Source of the DNA: PSRI01 sp041484195
Lineage (GTDB): Bacteria > Bacteroidota > Bacteroidia > Chitinophagales > Chitinophagaceae
DNA length: 64,000 nt
Assembly: GCA_041484195.1 (NCBI GenBank)
Contig: JBGPHC010000011.1
Coordinates: 59,499-123,498 of the forward strand
Direction of reading: 5' to 3'
Within the stretch, counting starts at the first letter, position 1. Each line of letters starts with the position of its first letter. Under the pieces are notes generated by a model. That model saw nothing but the letters and a program-made list of their open reading frames with translations. It was not told where the DNA came from and made no database searches. Shown piece after piece: positions 8,417 to 18,900 of this stretch. The translations under genes and the position numbers were made by a program.

Positions 8417-9825
8417 GTGTCAAATATTTTACCGGCATTCAGAATATTGTTGGGATCGAATACTTTCTTGATCCCCCTCATAATTTCCAATTGATTGTTA
8501 TCAAAAACGATATCCATGTATTCCTTTTGAACCAGCCCAATCCCATGTTCTCCTGAAATTGTTCCTCCGAGACTATAAACCAGTTCAAATAAGGCCCTCA
8601 GGCATTTCACCATCGCAGGATCTTCCAGGCTATTCAACGTTCCTTCCTTCCTGATTCGTATGTGCAGATTGCCATCTCCCGCATGCCCGTAGCAAACCGC
8701 ATGAAAATCATATTCACGTCCCAGTTTCTTCACTCCCCTGATTAGTGTGGGTAATTCTGCCCTAGGCACAACTGTGTCTTCTTCTATCGTATAGCCCTTC
8801 AATTTTACGGCTTCAGCTACCCTCCTTCTCAGCTTCCATAATTCCGCTTTCTGCCGCGCATCATCCGCAAAATAAACTTCTCCACAATCGTATGCTGTTA
8901 AGAGTTCGCTAATAGATTCCATTTCATTCATCAGGGTCTCAGGGTGATTTCCATCCACTTCTATAATCAAATGTGCTTCTGTATCATCGGCAATTGGTAC
9001 GGGCGAACTGCCCAACATTTCACTCACGATCTTCAAGGCATCTATTTCCACCAGTTCCAGTGCGCTGGGTGTAAAACCCGCCCTGAAAATGGCACTCACG
9101 GCTTCGCCTGCCCTTTCCAGGGAACGGAATGGAACTAGCATCAGCAGGTCATATTTGGGCAATGGGATAAGTTTCAATACAATCCTGGTGACAATTCCCA
9201 GTGTGCCTTCACTCCCAACCACCAGTTGAGTGAGATTGTATCCGGTAGAATTTTTCAAAACGTTCGCGCCTGTCCAGATGATTTCTCCATTTGGCAGCAC
9301 CATTTGCAGGTTAATAACATAATCCCGAACAACGCCATATTTTACAGCCTTGGGCCCACCGCTGTTTTCCGCAATATTTCCTCCAATGAAACAGGAACCC
9401 CGACTGCTGGGATCGGGAGGATAGAATAATCCTTTGGCTTTTATGGCATCCTGCAAGACTTCAGTGATTACCCCCGGCTCGGTGATCGCCTGCAGATTTC
9501 GCTCGTCAATATTTATGATGGAATTGAGTCGCTCTGTGGAAATAACCACTCCGCCCAACTGTGGCAGGGCTCCTCCGCTCAGTCCCGTACCCGCGCCACG
9601 TGGGGTAACGGGAATAAGGTGCCTGTTGCAGACCTTCAATATCTCGCTGATTTCATTTGCATTCCCCGGTCTCAAAACAAGGTCCGGCAAATAATGCAGC
9701 ATTTCTGTTTCATCCCGCGAATAGTTTTCCAGAGTTTCATTGTCGGCAATTACGTTTTCATCTCCAACTATTTTCCTGAATTGGCCAACATTTTCCTGGC
9801 TGATCTTTCCCTTTTTCGGATCCAT
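8413..9825 (-). CDS. FAD-binding oxidase, GlcD/D-lactate dehydrogenase type
   Basis: A 470-residue flavoenzyme of the GlcD family (FAD_binding_4 plus FAD-oxidase_C). The ATG at 9825 (MDPKKGKISQENVGQFRKIV) is chosen because the frame upstream lacks homology and overlaps the divergent gene's control region. The FAD-binding part shows PVTPRGAGTGLSGGALPQ and the substrate domain shows CYGHAGDGNLHIRI and GGTISGEHGIG with its conserved histidines. Such enzymes oxidise 2-hydroxyacids (glycolate, D-lactate, 2-hydroxyglutarate) and feed electrons to the membrane chain. No GlcE/GlcF iron-sulfur partner lies nearby, as is common for the single-subunit type. Confidence 0.9.
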   Translation of the reverse strand: MDPKKGKISQENVGQFRKIVGDENVIADNETLENYSRDETEMLHYLPDLVLRPGNANEISEILKVCNRHLIPVTPRGAGTGLSGGALPQLGGVVISTERLNSIINIDERNLQAITEPGVITEVLQDAIKAKGLFYPPDPSSRGSCFIGGNIAENSGGPKAVKYGVVRDYVINLQMVLPNGEIIWTGANVLKNSTGYNLTQLVVGSEGTLGIVTRIVLKLIPLPKYDLLMLVPFRSLERAGEAVSAIFRAGFTPSALELVEIDALKIVSEMLGSSPVPIADDTEAHLIIEVDGNHPETLMNEMESISELLTAYDCGEVYFADDARQKAELWKLRRRVAEAVKLKGYTIEEDTVVPRAELPTLIRGVKKLGREYDFHAVCYGHAGDGNLHIRIRKEGTLNSLEDPAMVKCLRALFELVYSLGGTISGEHGIGLVQKEYMDIVFDNNQLEIMRGIKKVFDPNNILNAGKIFDT

Positions 9826-10040
9826 ATTTTCATGTTTCAACAATGGATGTAAAAATCGTAAATGCGGTCCATTTGAAGAAATCCTAATATTCCCCTCTCT
9901 TTTTGCAGGAAAAATCCGGTGACCAGGAGAATGGAATCCTCCGGATCTCAAACCGGTTGGGGCCATTGTCCATCCGGCCTGGAAGATCAGGGCGGATTCT
10001 GATAGATTTTCTAAAAAAAATAAATACCGATGCAACATTT

Positions 10041-10078
10041 TACGAATATCCTCGTACTTTTATACGAAGACAGTCGTA
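10041..10078 (+). promoter_or_regulatory. operator array: four TACGA/TCGTA half-sites at 11-base spacing
   Basis: TACGA (10041-10045), TCGTA (10052-10056), TACGA (10063-10067) and TCGTA (10074-10078) occur in alternating orientation with exactly six bases between neighbours. This makes two identical 16-base dyads centred 22 bases, two helical turns, apart, just upstream of the start at 10108. It has the form of a cooperative dimer-binding operator. A BlaI/MecI-type winged-helix repressor is a guess from dyad geometry; no regulator gene is in this neighbourhood. Confidence 0.6.
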
Positions 10079-10107
10079 TTAAATCATTCAAAGCAAAAAC
10101 AGCCACT

Positions 10108-10878
10108 ATGACACAAGGAAAATCAATGCAAAGAGCCATAGTATGGGGAGCACTGGCGGCCTGCCTGGGCATAAGCACCCTGGCCTGGGCTTTTCATGAA
10201 AAAGGGCCATATCATTCGGGGAATCCGATTCCGGGAACGCCTACACCCATTCCGGTAAATGATACCACACCCGCGGAAAAAAAGATCCATCAAAAAGTCG
10301 AATCAGAGGTGATTGACAGATCCATGGAAGAAATTAACCGTGCCCTGAAAGGCCTGGATATTGAATTGAAAAAAGTGGATTTGACCGATTTGCGCCTGGA
10401 AATGGAAAAAGCGATGAAGGGGATTGACATGAAAGATGTGCGTATTGAAGTAGAGACTGCCTTGAAAAATGTGGAATGGAATAAGATACAGGATGAGGTG
10501 AATAGGGCGATGAAGGATGTAAAAATAAATGTTGATCTGGACCTTGCGCAAAAAAGTCTTGACGCCAGTAGAGAAGCATTGAATGAAAATTGGCGTAAGG
10601 CCTGGAAAGAAGGGTTGAAAAATGCCGGAGTCGAAATGCACCGGTTAAAGAATTTCCTTTCGGATCTGGAAAAAGACGGTTTGATAAAGAAGGGAGAACC
10701 CTATACCATTGAGATCAAAAATGGAGAACTATTCATCAATGGCAAAGAACAACCCAAGAATATCACAGACAAATACCGGAATTCAGAAGAGTATAAGAGC
10801 TATTTCGAAAAAGACGGAAATTTCAAAATAAAATCAGACGGGAAAGATGAAAAAGAAGGTGATGACGATCTGATTTGA
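10108..10878 (+). CDS. secreted or membrane-anchored helical protein, unknown function
   Basis: Not recognised. About 256 residues if read from the ATG at 10108; a further in-frame ATG is at 10126 and the frame is open back to 10030, but that would put the operator array inside the gene. An N-terminal hydrophobic segment (IVWGALAACLGISTLAWA) serves as signal or anchor. A proline-rich linker follows, then a long charged helical region with repeated units of about 20 residues built on A-(L/M)-K-G/N/D and D/V-x-I/V-E/D (ALKGLDIELKKVDL, AMKGIDMKDVRIEV, ALKNVEWNKI, AMKDVKINVDL). The tail is very acidic and lysine-rich (GKDEKEGDDDLI). Similar sequence is often found as the extracytoplasmic part of BlaR1-linked proteins in this phylum, which is an inference from memory. 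Confidence 0.7.
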   Translation: MTQGKSMQRAIVWGALAACLGISTLAWAFHEKGPYHSGNPIPGTPTPIPVNDTTPAEKKIHQKVESEVIDRSMEEINRALKGLDIELKKVDLTDLRLEMEKAMKGIDMKDVRIEVETALKNVEWNKIQDEVNRAMKDVKINVDLDLAQKSLDASREALNENWRKAWKEGLKNAGVEMHRLKNFLSDLEKDGLIKKGEPYTIEIKNGELFINGKEQPKNITDKYRNSEEYKSYFEKDGNFKIKSDGKDEKEGDDDLI

Positions 10879-10977
10879 GAGTCAAGACAAGATCCGGGGC
10901 CCTGATTTGCGACCCTTCCAAATTATGCCATGTTGCCGATCGGTTTTCGTCTCCGGGGTTAATAAAGAGTTGTTGTC

Positions 10978-11028
10978 AGCACAGGTTTTTCATTCACAAT
11001 TTGGAATGAACCCTGTGCTATTTTTTTT
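10978..11028 (+). terminator. rho-independent terminator
   Basis: AGCACAGG (10978-10985) pairs with CCTGTGCT (11012-11019); an inner CATTC/GAATG stem extends the hairpin, and eight T residues follow (11021-11028). It ends transcription of the gene at 10108-10878. Confidence 0.8.
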
Positions 11029-11159
11029 GTTAAATTTCGCAGAACGCAGGTTCCATTTGCAATAATATCCGGCTTAAGAAGTTTTTGCATGAATGCGGTG
11101 AGAGGTGAAACTTAAACTGAAAAGATCGTCCAGGGGAGTGCTCACAAATATTATCAGAT

Positions 11160-11594
11160 ATGATCATCAGCAAGACAAGATTTTTCCTGCTGCTAATGGG
11201 GTTGGTGATCACCCCGTTTCTTGCGTACAAATTGATATGGCTCTTAAGGTCGGAAAAGGCAATTGGTACGATGTGCTTTGTTGGAAAGAGTTACAGTGGC
11301 CAAATAGCGCATGTTTTCTCGGTCATTAATTTTATGAGGGGCAAGGATACCATTTGGTTTCACAGCAATGACAATATCCTGTTCCGCCGTGGAGAAATAG
11401 TTCCGGTAAGATATCAAAGACAGGACCCCGACGATGCGAGAGTGGACATATTCGTTTCCATCTGGGGCGACACCCTGGGCTATGGCGGTGTGTTGCTATT
11501 GATAGTCATGATCATGTTCCTCCATCCGGAAGTGGTTCCCCGCGGTTCAAAACTCCTGCTGATTACCAAAAAACCATTTATCAAACTGCTTTGA
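11160..11594 (+). CDS. small two-TM membrane protein, DUF3592-like
   Basis: A 144-residue protein with a hydrophobic segment at about 6-25 (FFLLLMGLVITPFLAYKLIW) and another at about 110-128 (GGVLLLIVMIMFLHP), enclosing a soluble beta-rich loop. The loop ends in VPVRYQRQDPDDARVDIF, which resembles the conserved 'V-x-Y-x-P-x-x-P-x-x-A' segment of DUF3592 proteins. That family assignment is tentative and the function unknown. It stands alone between the terminator at 10978-11028 and the convergent uxaC. Confidence 0.65.
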   Translation: MIISKTRFFLLLMGLVITPFLAYKLIWLLRSEKAIGTMCFVGKSYSGQIAHVFSVINFMRGKDTIWFHSNDNILFRRGEIVPVRYQRQDPDDARVDIFVSIWGDTLGYGGVLLLIVMIMFLHPEVVPRGSKLLLITKKPFIKLL

Positions 11595-11670
11595 TTCCAC
11601 TTCATCCCGGTCTGATTCTAAATGCGGGACAACTTATCCTGCTCTTTTCTCTCCCATGGCTGCCTTTCAA

Positions 11671-13071
11671 CTACCAGTTAAAAAAACTCTTCGCGTTATG
11701 GTAGCAGATATCACCGACAATTTTACCTATCCATGGGATATCCGCAGGCAATTCTCCTCTTTCTATTTCCTCTCCAAAAATATTACAGAGCAGGCGCCTG
11801 AAATATTCATGTCTGGGAAAGGACAGAAAGCTCCTGCTGTCGGTTAGCATGCCCACGAATCGACTCAGCAAACCAATATGGCTGAGTGCATTGATCTGGC
11901 GGGTCATCCCGTCTTTCTGATCCTGGAACCACCAGGCCGAGCCATACTGAATCTTCCCGGCGATGGATCCGTCATTGAAATTTCCGGTCATGCTGGCCAT
12001 TATTTCGTTGTCTGCCGGGTTCAGATTATAGAGAATGGTTTTGGTCAATTGTTTATTGCTGTCCAACCTATCCAGGAACCTGGCGAGAGGCACAGCTTGC
12101 TGAAAGTCTCCAATGGAATCCCAGCCTGTGTCCGCGCCCAGCTTAGCGGTCTGGCGGCTGTTATTGTTTCGAAGCGCGCCTAAATGGAATTGTTGCACCC
12201 ATCCCTTCTCCCAGTCCCAGATACCGAATTGTAAGAGCAGGGCCGATTGAAATTTTGCCACCGCTTCCGGTGATGCTTCATGACCGGTTCGTATAGCCGA
12301 AAATATGGATTCGATCTCATATTCTGTATAATCTTCCAAATTCATCTGCGCCACTCCATGATCGGACACATTGCAACCCATTGAAGCAAAATAATCGTGA
12401 CGCGACCTCAGGGCCTTCAGAAAATCGTAATAAGAGCCCACGGAAATATTACTGGCAGATTCAAGTTTGTCCACATAATCATTGAACCGGGCGGCATTAC
12501 TGACGTTGGTAGCCCTGTCTGGCCGGAACGTGGGTAGCACTCTTATCTCAAAATCATCGCGTTGAATCCTGGCATGGTATTCCAGGTCAGAGATGGGATC
12601 ATCGGTGGTGCAAATCACTTCCACATTCATCTTCCGGAGCAGGTTTCGGACGGAATAATCAGGATCTTGCAGGAGCGCGCTTGTCGATTCAAATATTTTT
12701 TTAGCTGAATGGAGGTCCAGCAGATCATGAATCCCGAAATAGCGCTGCAGTTCGAGGTGGGTCCAATGATAGAGCGGATTGCGCATGGTATAGGGAACTG
12801 TCGCCGCCCATTGTTCAAACTTCCTGAAGTCTGACTGATTTCCTGTGCAGAAACTCTCATCAACACCATTAGTTCTCATGGCCCTCCACTTATAATGATC
12901 CCCGTTCAGCCAGGCCTGTGTGATATTCTCAAAACATAAATCGGTGGCAATTTGGTCAGGAGACAGGTGACAATGAAAATCTATAATGGGTATCTCCTTT
13001 GCATATTCGTGATAAAGCCTTTGCCCCGCTTTGTTATGTAAAAGGAAATCCTCGTCCAGGAATTTTTTCAT
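11671..13071 (-). CDS. uxaC: glucuronate isomerase
   Basis: A 466-residue cytoplasmic enzyme converting D-glucuronate to D-fructuronate and D-galacturonate to D-tagaturonate, the first step of the hexuronate isomerase pathway. The amidohydrolase-type metal motif IIDFHCHLSPDQIA near residue 31 and the conserved C-terminal run SHIGLLSRFVGMLTDSRSFL are diagnostic of UxaC, as is the full length. It begins nine bases after the stop of uxaB, so the two form an operon for use of pectin- or glucuronan-derived uronic acids. Confidence 0.96.
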   Translation of the reverse strand: MKKFLDEDFLLHNKAGQRLYHEYAKEIPIIDFHCHLSPDQIATDLCFENITQAWLNGDHYKWRAMRTNGVDESFCTGNQSDFRKFEQWAATVPYTMRNPLYHWTHLELQRYFGIHDLLDLHSAKKIFESTSALLQDPDYSVRNLLRKMNVEVICTTDDPISDLEYHARIQRDDFEIRVLPTFRPDRATNVSNAARFNDYVDKLESASNISVGSYYDFLKALRSRHDYFASMGCNVSDHGVAQMNLEDYTEYEIESIFSAIRTGHEASPEAVAKFQSALLLQFGIWDWEKGWVQQFHLGALRNNNSRQTAKLGADTGWDSIGDFQQAVPLARFLDRLDSNKQLTKTILYNLNPADNEIMASMTGNFNDGSIAGKIQYGSAWWFQDQKDGMTRQINALSHIGLLSRFVGMLTDSRSFLSFPRHEYFRRLLCNIFGEEIERGELPADIPWIGKIVGDICYHNAKSFFNW

Positions 13072-13080
13072 ATTAATGCT

Positions 13081-14598
13081 TCATTTCTTTAAGGGTTCAG
13101 ATGTTGACGTTGAAATCGATTCAGCCACGCCTTTCTCTATCATCAGTTCCAGTTCTTGTTTCACCAATTTAGAGAAGCCCCGAAGCACGGAAAGGTCATG
13201 CCCCCAGAGTTCAGTTTCCCTGAGCACTTGATCCACCAGCCCGGATGGAGCCGATTGCCGCCAGATTTTGGAAAACCAGGCAGCCTTATCATCATGCAGC
13301 GCATAATATTTCCCATTCCGCAATCCGAAATATTTTCCATTTTCTTCTTTTTCGACCCGCATGAACAGGAGGTAAGCGGCGAATCCTTTTGCGAATAATG
13401 GGGGAGCCCCGTGGTAGAGATCATAATATTTCAGTAAGATTGGAATATCTCTCAATTTCATCTTTGAAGAATATTGCAGGCTAATGCTGAGCCATTGGTG
13501 ATGGAGATGCGGATTTCGAAAACGATCCAGCACTTTCCTGCCAAAATCGAGTGCTTCATTTCCTGGTACCTGGTATGGAACGGCCCTCGCGATCTCCCGC
13601 AGCATGATGTCTTCTATGAATTGATACATGAATTTATCATTCATGGCCTGCACTACGGTGTCGAAACCACTCAGGTAAGCCGCAGCGCAGCAGATGGTAT
13701 GCACGCCGTTGAGCAATCGCAATTTCAATTCGCGGAAAATGGTGATGTCAGGAGCCACAATTACGGCTTTATCCACGGCCGCAAAACTCAGTTTATCCAC
13801 TACCTTTTTATCTCCTTCAATCGCCCAGAGCCTGTATGATTCGGCAATGATCATCAATTCATCCGTATAGCCCAATTCATTTTCAATGATGAGTTTCTCT
13901 GCTTCACCCGGCCTGCCAGGAACAATGCGGTCAACCAGTGAATCGCAAAACTGATTGCAGGTTTCAAGCCATTTTTGGAAATGGTCACCTAATTCATTGC
14001 GACTGCATAATTCCAATATGATCGCTTTCAATTGCCTGCCATTATTGGTGATGAGCTCTGTAGGCACCACGACCGTTCCGGATTCGATGCTGCCATTAAA
14101 AGCCTTGTATCGCTCGAACAGAAAAGCAATCAATTTTCCCGGGAATGAAGACGGGGGTTGGTCCCCGATATGGTCATCGGTCAGTTGAATGCCCACTTCT
14201 GTGGTATTGGAAATGATCAGGTTTATATCCGGGTTATGTGCGCATTGCAAAATATCCTTCCATTGAGTAGTGGCCTGGAGCACCCGGCTAACGGAGGCAT
14301 TGATAATATTTTCTTCTATTAATTGACCGCCTTCCATCCCCCGGACACAGAGCGTGTATAGTCCATCCTGACGCGTGAATGCAGCCACATCTCCACTATC
14401 CGTGGATTTCACCATTACGATTCTTCCATTGAAAAGACCTTGCTTATTAGCCTGGTCTATGAAATAATCCGGAAGGCCACGCAGCAGGCTTCCTGTTCCA
14501 AATTGCAGTACCCTTTCAGGCAATTTCAAAATCTCCTCATTAGGTATTTCAATTTTCCCCGGTCTAATGTATTGCAGATTAGTTTTGGAAAGAATCAT
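13081..14598 (-). CDS. uxaB: tagaturonate reductase (altronate oxidoreductase)
   Basis: A 505-residue NAD-dependent enzyme of the mannitol dehydrogenase / UxaB family, which reduces D-tagaturonate to D-altronate. The nucleotide-binding opening is RVLQFGTGSLLRG; the family segment ISNTTEVGIQL is present, and the catalytic-domain stretch LRLLNGVHTICC carries the conserved asparagine-histidine. It precedes uxaC by nine bases. The next step, altronate dehydratase (uxaA), and the fructuronate branch (uxuB, uxuA) are not in this window. Confidence 0.93.
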   Translation of the reverse strand: MILSKTNLQYIRPGKIEIPNEEILKLPERVLQFGTGSLLRGLPDYFIDQANKQGLFNGRIVMVKSTDSGDVAAFTRQDGLYTLCVRGMEGGQLIEENIINASVSRVLQATTQWKDILQCAHNPDINLIISNTTEVGIQLTDDHIGDQPPSSFPGKLIAFLFERYKAFNGSIESGTVVVPTELITNNGRQLKAIILELCSRNELGDHFQKWLETCNQFCDSLVDRIVPGRPGEAEKLIIENELGYTDELMIIAESYRLWAIEGDKKVVDKLSFAAVDKAVIVAPDITIFRELKLRLLNGVHTICCAAAYLSGFDTVVQAMNDKFMYQFIEDIMLREIARAVPYQVPGNEALDFGRKVLDRFRNPHLHHQWLSISLQYSSKMKLRDIPILLKYYDLYHGAPPLFAKGFAAYLLFMRVEKEENGKYFGLRNGKYYALHDDKAAWFSKIWRQSAPSGLVDQVLRETELWGHDLSVLRGFSKLVKQELELMIEKGVAESISTSTSEPLKK

Positions 14599-14694
14599 GG
14601 CATGTGCGGCCTGTATTTAAGTAGAGGCCTCAAAAATTAAAACAAAAAATGGAATTCAGGTTCGTTTCCGCTATCAATCCAAAAATATTTCGGA

Positions 14695-15876
14695 TCAGAA
14701 CCTTGGGATTGGGCATTGCGTTTGGCGAAGACTACCATTATTCACATTGTAGAATCCTTCGTGGATCAATGCGAATTCAGAAGCGCCCTGCGCATTATTG
14801 TAGTTCTTGAGTGAAGAAGTAGTTGCATCAAAAGAGAATGTGATCATGAGAGATTTCCATTGGTAGCCGATCATTGGTATGATAGCATCACCGCCACGGT
14901 AGTATAATCCTCCGATCACCTGTTGTTCCCCGTCACCAGACAGGTTATAGTTGGCATGCATGCCAATTGTAAGTTCCGTGGACTTGGCCTGCGTAGTGAA
15001 ATAAGCACCGGGACTGATGATTACCTGATCATTCAATTTCAAAACAGCGTCGGCGAAGACTATATATCTCCTGGGAATTTTATTGTCATAACCAGGCACA
15101 TCATTGAAGAAGCTTTCCTTCGGCGCATTGATGTGTTGAACGGAGGCGCCGCCGTGGATATAAATATTATCTGTTGGGAACCAGGCATAGTTGAGGCCTA
15201 CCTGAACATCCAGGTAATTGATGCTGGTAGCCGCAAAGTTCTCACCACTGGGAGCACCTACGTCGAAAAATTTACCATTCCATTGATTGTCGTACGTGAA
15301 TTTGGTTACATCCACGCGTTTATTCGCCCAGCCAAGATTGAATCCCGCCGACAGCAAGCCGGTGGATCCCAACATCTGGTGATAGGCCGCAGATCCATAG
15401 ATCTTGGTTGAAGTGAGATTTCCGCTGCCGGCAACATCACGCAAAATCACTCCCCCTAAGCCTACCCATCCCGATTCGAATCGGTCTCTGAAAACCTGCG
15501 CATCACCAAAAACGCTCATCGTCTTGAATGGAACCGGTATATCGGTCCACTGTTGCCTGTAGTTGGCACCCACCCGGTAGTCGTGATCGGGCAGGAACCC
15601 GGTGTTGGCCGGATTGGTGGTTAATGGTGAATTGAAGAATTGAGAAAAATGGAGATCCTGCGCAATCGTGGAACTGTCATGAATCATTGAAAAAATAAAG
15701 CACAAAACCACCAGACATGGGCTCCGCCATCTGCTGGAATAGTTGGCAGTCTTCAATGACAACAACTTGCCCAAACACTCAGGAAACAGAGCAGGCCCCG
15801 TGTCTTTCGTGGCGGCACCCTGGCTTGCCGGTATGTGAACAATTTTTTTCATAGTATCCATCATTCCTCCAATCAA
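14695..15876 (-). CDS. PorP/SprF-family T9SS outer-membrane protein
   Basis: A beta-barrel of the PorP/SprF family that accompanies T9SS cargo with gliding-motility-type C-termini. The mature start AQDLHFSQFFNSPLTTNPAN is the family hallmark. Read from the ATG at 15876 the protein has 393 residues and a signal peptide buried at about 50-72. A TTG at 15756 (LKTANYSSRWRSP) would give a normal 32-residue signal peptide and may be the true start. It follows the large cargo gene by 27 bases. In Flavobacterium, SprF is needed for surface delivery of its neighbour SprB, so this protein probably serves the product at 15904-19557. Confidence 0.88.
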   Translation of the reverse strand: MIGGMMDTMKKIVHIPASQGAATKDTGPALFPECLGKLLSLKTANYSSRWRSPCLVVLCFIFSMIHDSSTIAQDLHFSQFFNSPLTTNPANTGFLPDHDYRVGANYRQQWTDIPVPFKTMSVFGDAQVFRDRFESGWVGLGGVILRDVAGSGNLTSTKIYGSAAYHQMLGSTGLLSAGFNLGWANKRVDVTKFTYDNQWNGKFFDVGAPSGENFAATSINYLDVQVGLNYAWFPTDNIYIHGGASVQHINAPKESFFNDVPGYDNKIPRRYIVFADAVLKLNDQVIISPGAYFTTQAKSTELTIGMHANYNLSGDGEQQVIGGLYYRGGDAIIPMIGYQWKSLMITFSFDATTSSLKNYNNAQGASEFALIHEGFYNVNNGSLRQTQCPIPRF

Positions 15877-15903
15877 AACATTTTCATAAAAACTACGGTC
15901 ACT

Positions 15904-18900
15904 TTATCTCAATAACGTAATGTCTCCCTTTTTAGTTGTTCTTGTCCCATCCGTAAACTCCACTTCTAAAGTATAAGCATAAGCATCCAAGGGCTGCAAG
16001 ACTCCTTTGTATTTACCATCCCATCCCTGGTTACGATCGGTTGTTTGAAAAACCATTTGTCCCCACCTGTTATAGATCCGGAAAATCATTTTACCAATCG
16101 CATAGCCCCTCACTTTAATCTCGTCATTTACTCCGTCACCATTGGGGCTGAATGCATTGGGTACTGCAATCAGGGGCGTCACAATGGCCTGCACTGCTGT
16201 GCAAACGGTATCGGTGCAGTCGAATTGATTATAGGCTACGAGGCAGACATTGAAGGTTCCGGTGGCATTATATTGGTGCACCGGGTTTACCTGGGTGGAG
16301 CTGTCTCCGTCTCCAAACGACCACTTATAGCGCACCGCGTTTGTGGAAGTATTGGTAAAATTTGTGGGTGTATTCTCCAATGAGGGTATGGGACTGAAAC
16401 TGAATCCTGCCGTAGGCCGTGGATGCACGTTGACGGTGAATGTTGTGGTATCACTGAGGTTGCAGGTAGACGGATCATCGGCAATCAGGGTAACCAGGTA
16501 GCTGCCCACGGTATTGTATAAGTGTGTGGGAGCGAAATCGGTAGAGGTGGCACCGTCGCCGAAATCCCAACGGAAAGTTTGGCCTGCCACTGTAGTATTG
16601 TCAAAAGTCGCCAGATGCGGAACGCAACCATCGGGGTTTGTGGTAAATTGAGCGATCACGTTCGGCGCCAGCCTGATGGTTTTTGAAACTGAATCAGGCG
16701 CATTGCAATAACTTGTGTCTGTCAGGATCAGACTCACTATATAGGTTCCCGGAGCCGCATAGGAATGGTTGACAGGCAGGCTGCCCGTTACCACATTGGG
16801 CGTATTATCGCCAAAATTCCAGGTAAAGGAATTCAGACCGAAAGGCTTGCCTGGCGGGAATCCTGAGATATTGTTGAATTGATAGGTCAGGCTTTGGCAG
16901 GGAGGCAGTTTTACGGAATTGAAATCCAGGACCGCCCGGTCATCCCGAGCCCTGATGGTGACGTAGGAAGTATCCCTTACGATACATTTACTCGAATCAA
17001 TGGCGATCAGCATCACATGATACACGCCGGTAGCATTGTAAACATGACTCGTATCGGAGCTCGTAGTAGTCACTACCGGTGAGCCATCACCGAAATGCCA
17101 TTCGTACTTTGCGGCTTTTTTCAGCGTGTCCGAAAAATCCACTTTTAATGGAACGCAACCACTGGTATCATGTGGAACCCCGTTTATTGAAGCGAGGACA
17201 CCGGCCTTCACACCGCTAAAATCCATTTCTATTTTTACGGCCGCCAGGTTACAACTGTTAGGGTTACCCGAAGTTGGGCGCCATGCCCCTGGCGTTGTTG
17301 GGAAGGTGGCCGGAAAAGACGTAGCAAGGCAGTTGGCGCAGATGGCCTGGTAAATGATTCCATTAGCGTCAAAGCGGCTGGTGCCTCCGTCCACGTGGTC
17401 TCCAAATCCTCCCTGCTGTCCGAAAAATGCACCGAACAAGACACTGGTCGCATTTTTCTCCATCACAAAAAAGTAGAAATCCCTCCCATCCGTTGTGCAG
17501 CCATTCGGATATATGTTACAGTTTTGAGTGGGCATTCCAAATGTACCCGAAGTGCCGAATGGATCGGTCGTACCCGGCTCGAGCGCTCCACCCCATCCCG
17601 AAACATATACGTTTTCACACCTGTCAACCAGGAAGGCGACCGGCGAAATATTCGGCGAGAACGAGCCCGAACCAAATACAGTAGAATATACATAATCCGA
17701 CAAGTCGGGCTTCAATTTGACGATAAACTGCTTGGAATTGGGAAGAAATGCATTGGCATTAATTACTGGCCAGTTCCCGGTGGTGATGCCCATGGCATAG
17801 GGAAATCCACTATAGTCAAACTTCAATCCATACACTGCATCAATGCCTCCCGTTCCCAGGAAAGTAGTCTTTATCAAAGTGCTTCCGTCATTACTTATAA
17901 TGCTCACAAAGCCATCGCAGACTCCACCTTTGAATGTGGGCTCTTTCACACCGGTCTTATCGCCCGGAAAATCATTGCTGATCGTGGCCCCTCCCACATA
18001 AATATTGTTGTTAACAGGATCCAGCGCCATCACGAATGCACCGTCTTCTTTAGTACCACCGAGAAAACTGCTGAATAGCACACTGTTAACATTAGGTGAT
18101 AGTTTCAAAACCACACCGTCCTGGAAGCCCCCGCCAAATGTTCCCTGAAATGCATTGGAAGTTGGAAAATTTGAGGACTGCGTGCAGGATGCTATGTAAA
18201 TATTATTGGCTGCATCCAGGATCACTTCACTCCTGGAATCGTCGCCATAAAAATTATTTATACGATCGGGACCTGTCCTCCTTGTGCTGATATTGATCGC
18301 ATCATCTTTATCACCGCCGATTCTCATGGAACCTATCAGTGCAGTGCCCGAATCATTTAATTTGGTAACGCCAAGGTCCCAACCACCACCCTTTCCCACA
18401 AGATTACCGGCAGGAAGCAACGGGTAATCTGAGGAAGAAGTCCTCCCGATCACCACCAATTGTCCCTGTGGGTCCACGAACATACTGTGAGGATGGTCGT
18501 TACCGCTGCCGCCGAGATAAGTGGCATATACCCTGGCCCTGCCTGTGGAACTGAATTTCATGATGCCAATATCAACCGGCTCGTTAGAAGTTCCTCCCTG
18601 GTAGGAAGTCTGGAACGCTCCTACTGAAACCGGGAATCCGTTTCCAAACACAATCCCGCCTGAATAAAGGGTGCCGTCAGGTCCATAAGTGGCTGTATAG
18701 CCCCATTGGTCAACCAGGCTGCCTGTAAAAGTGGAAAATTTTAAAGCGGGATCTATCACAAGAATTTCAGAAGGCGAATAACCTTTCACTTTGAATTTTA
18801 TGATATTGCCGGAGCTCAATACGTATTTGCAATCCACTTCCTCCCTGCCGCTATTCCTGGCATGGTAAGAATAAGGCTTTAATTCATTCACATCGCCTAC

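Noticed and set aside
9826..10038. N-terminal extension of the GlcD-like gene up to 10038
   Set aside because: The extra 71 residues do not resemble the family, and the extension runs to the edge of the divergent gene's operator array; the ATG at 9825 fits the family start.
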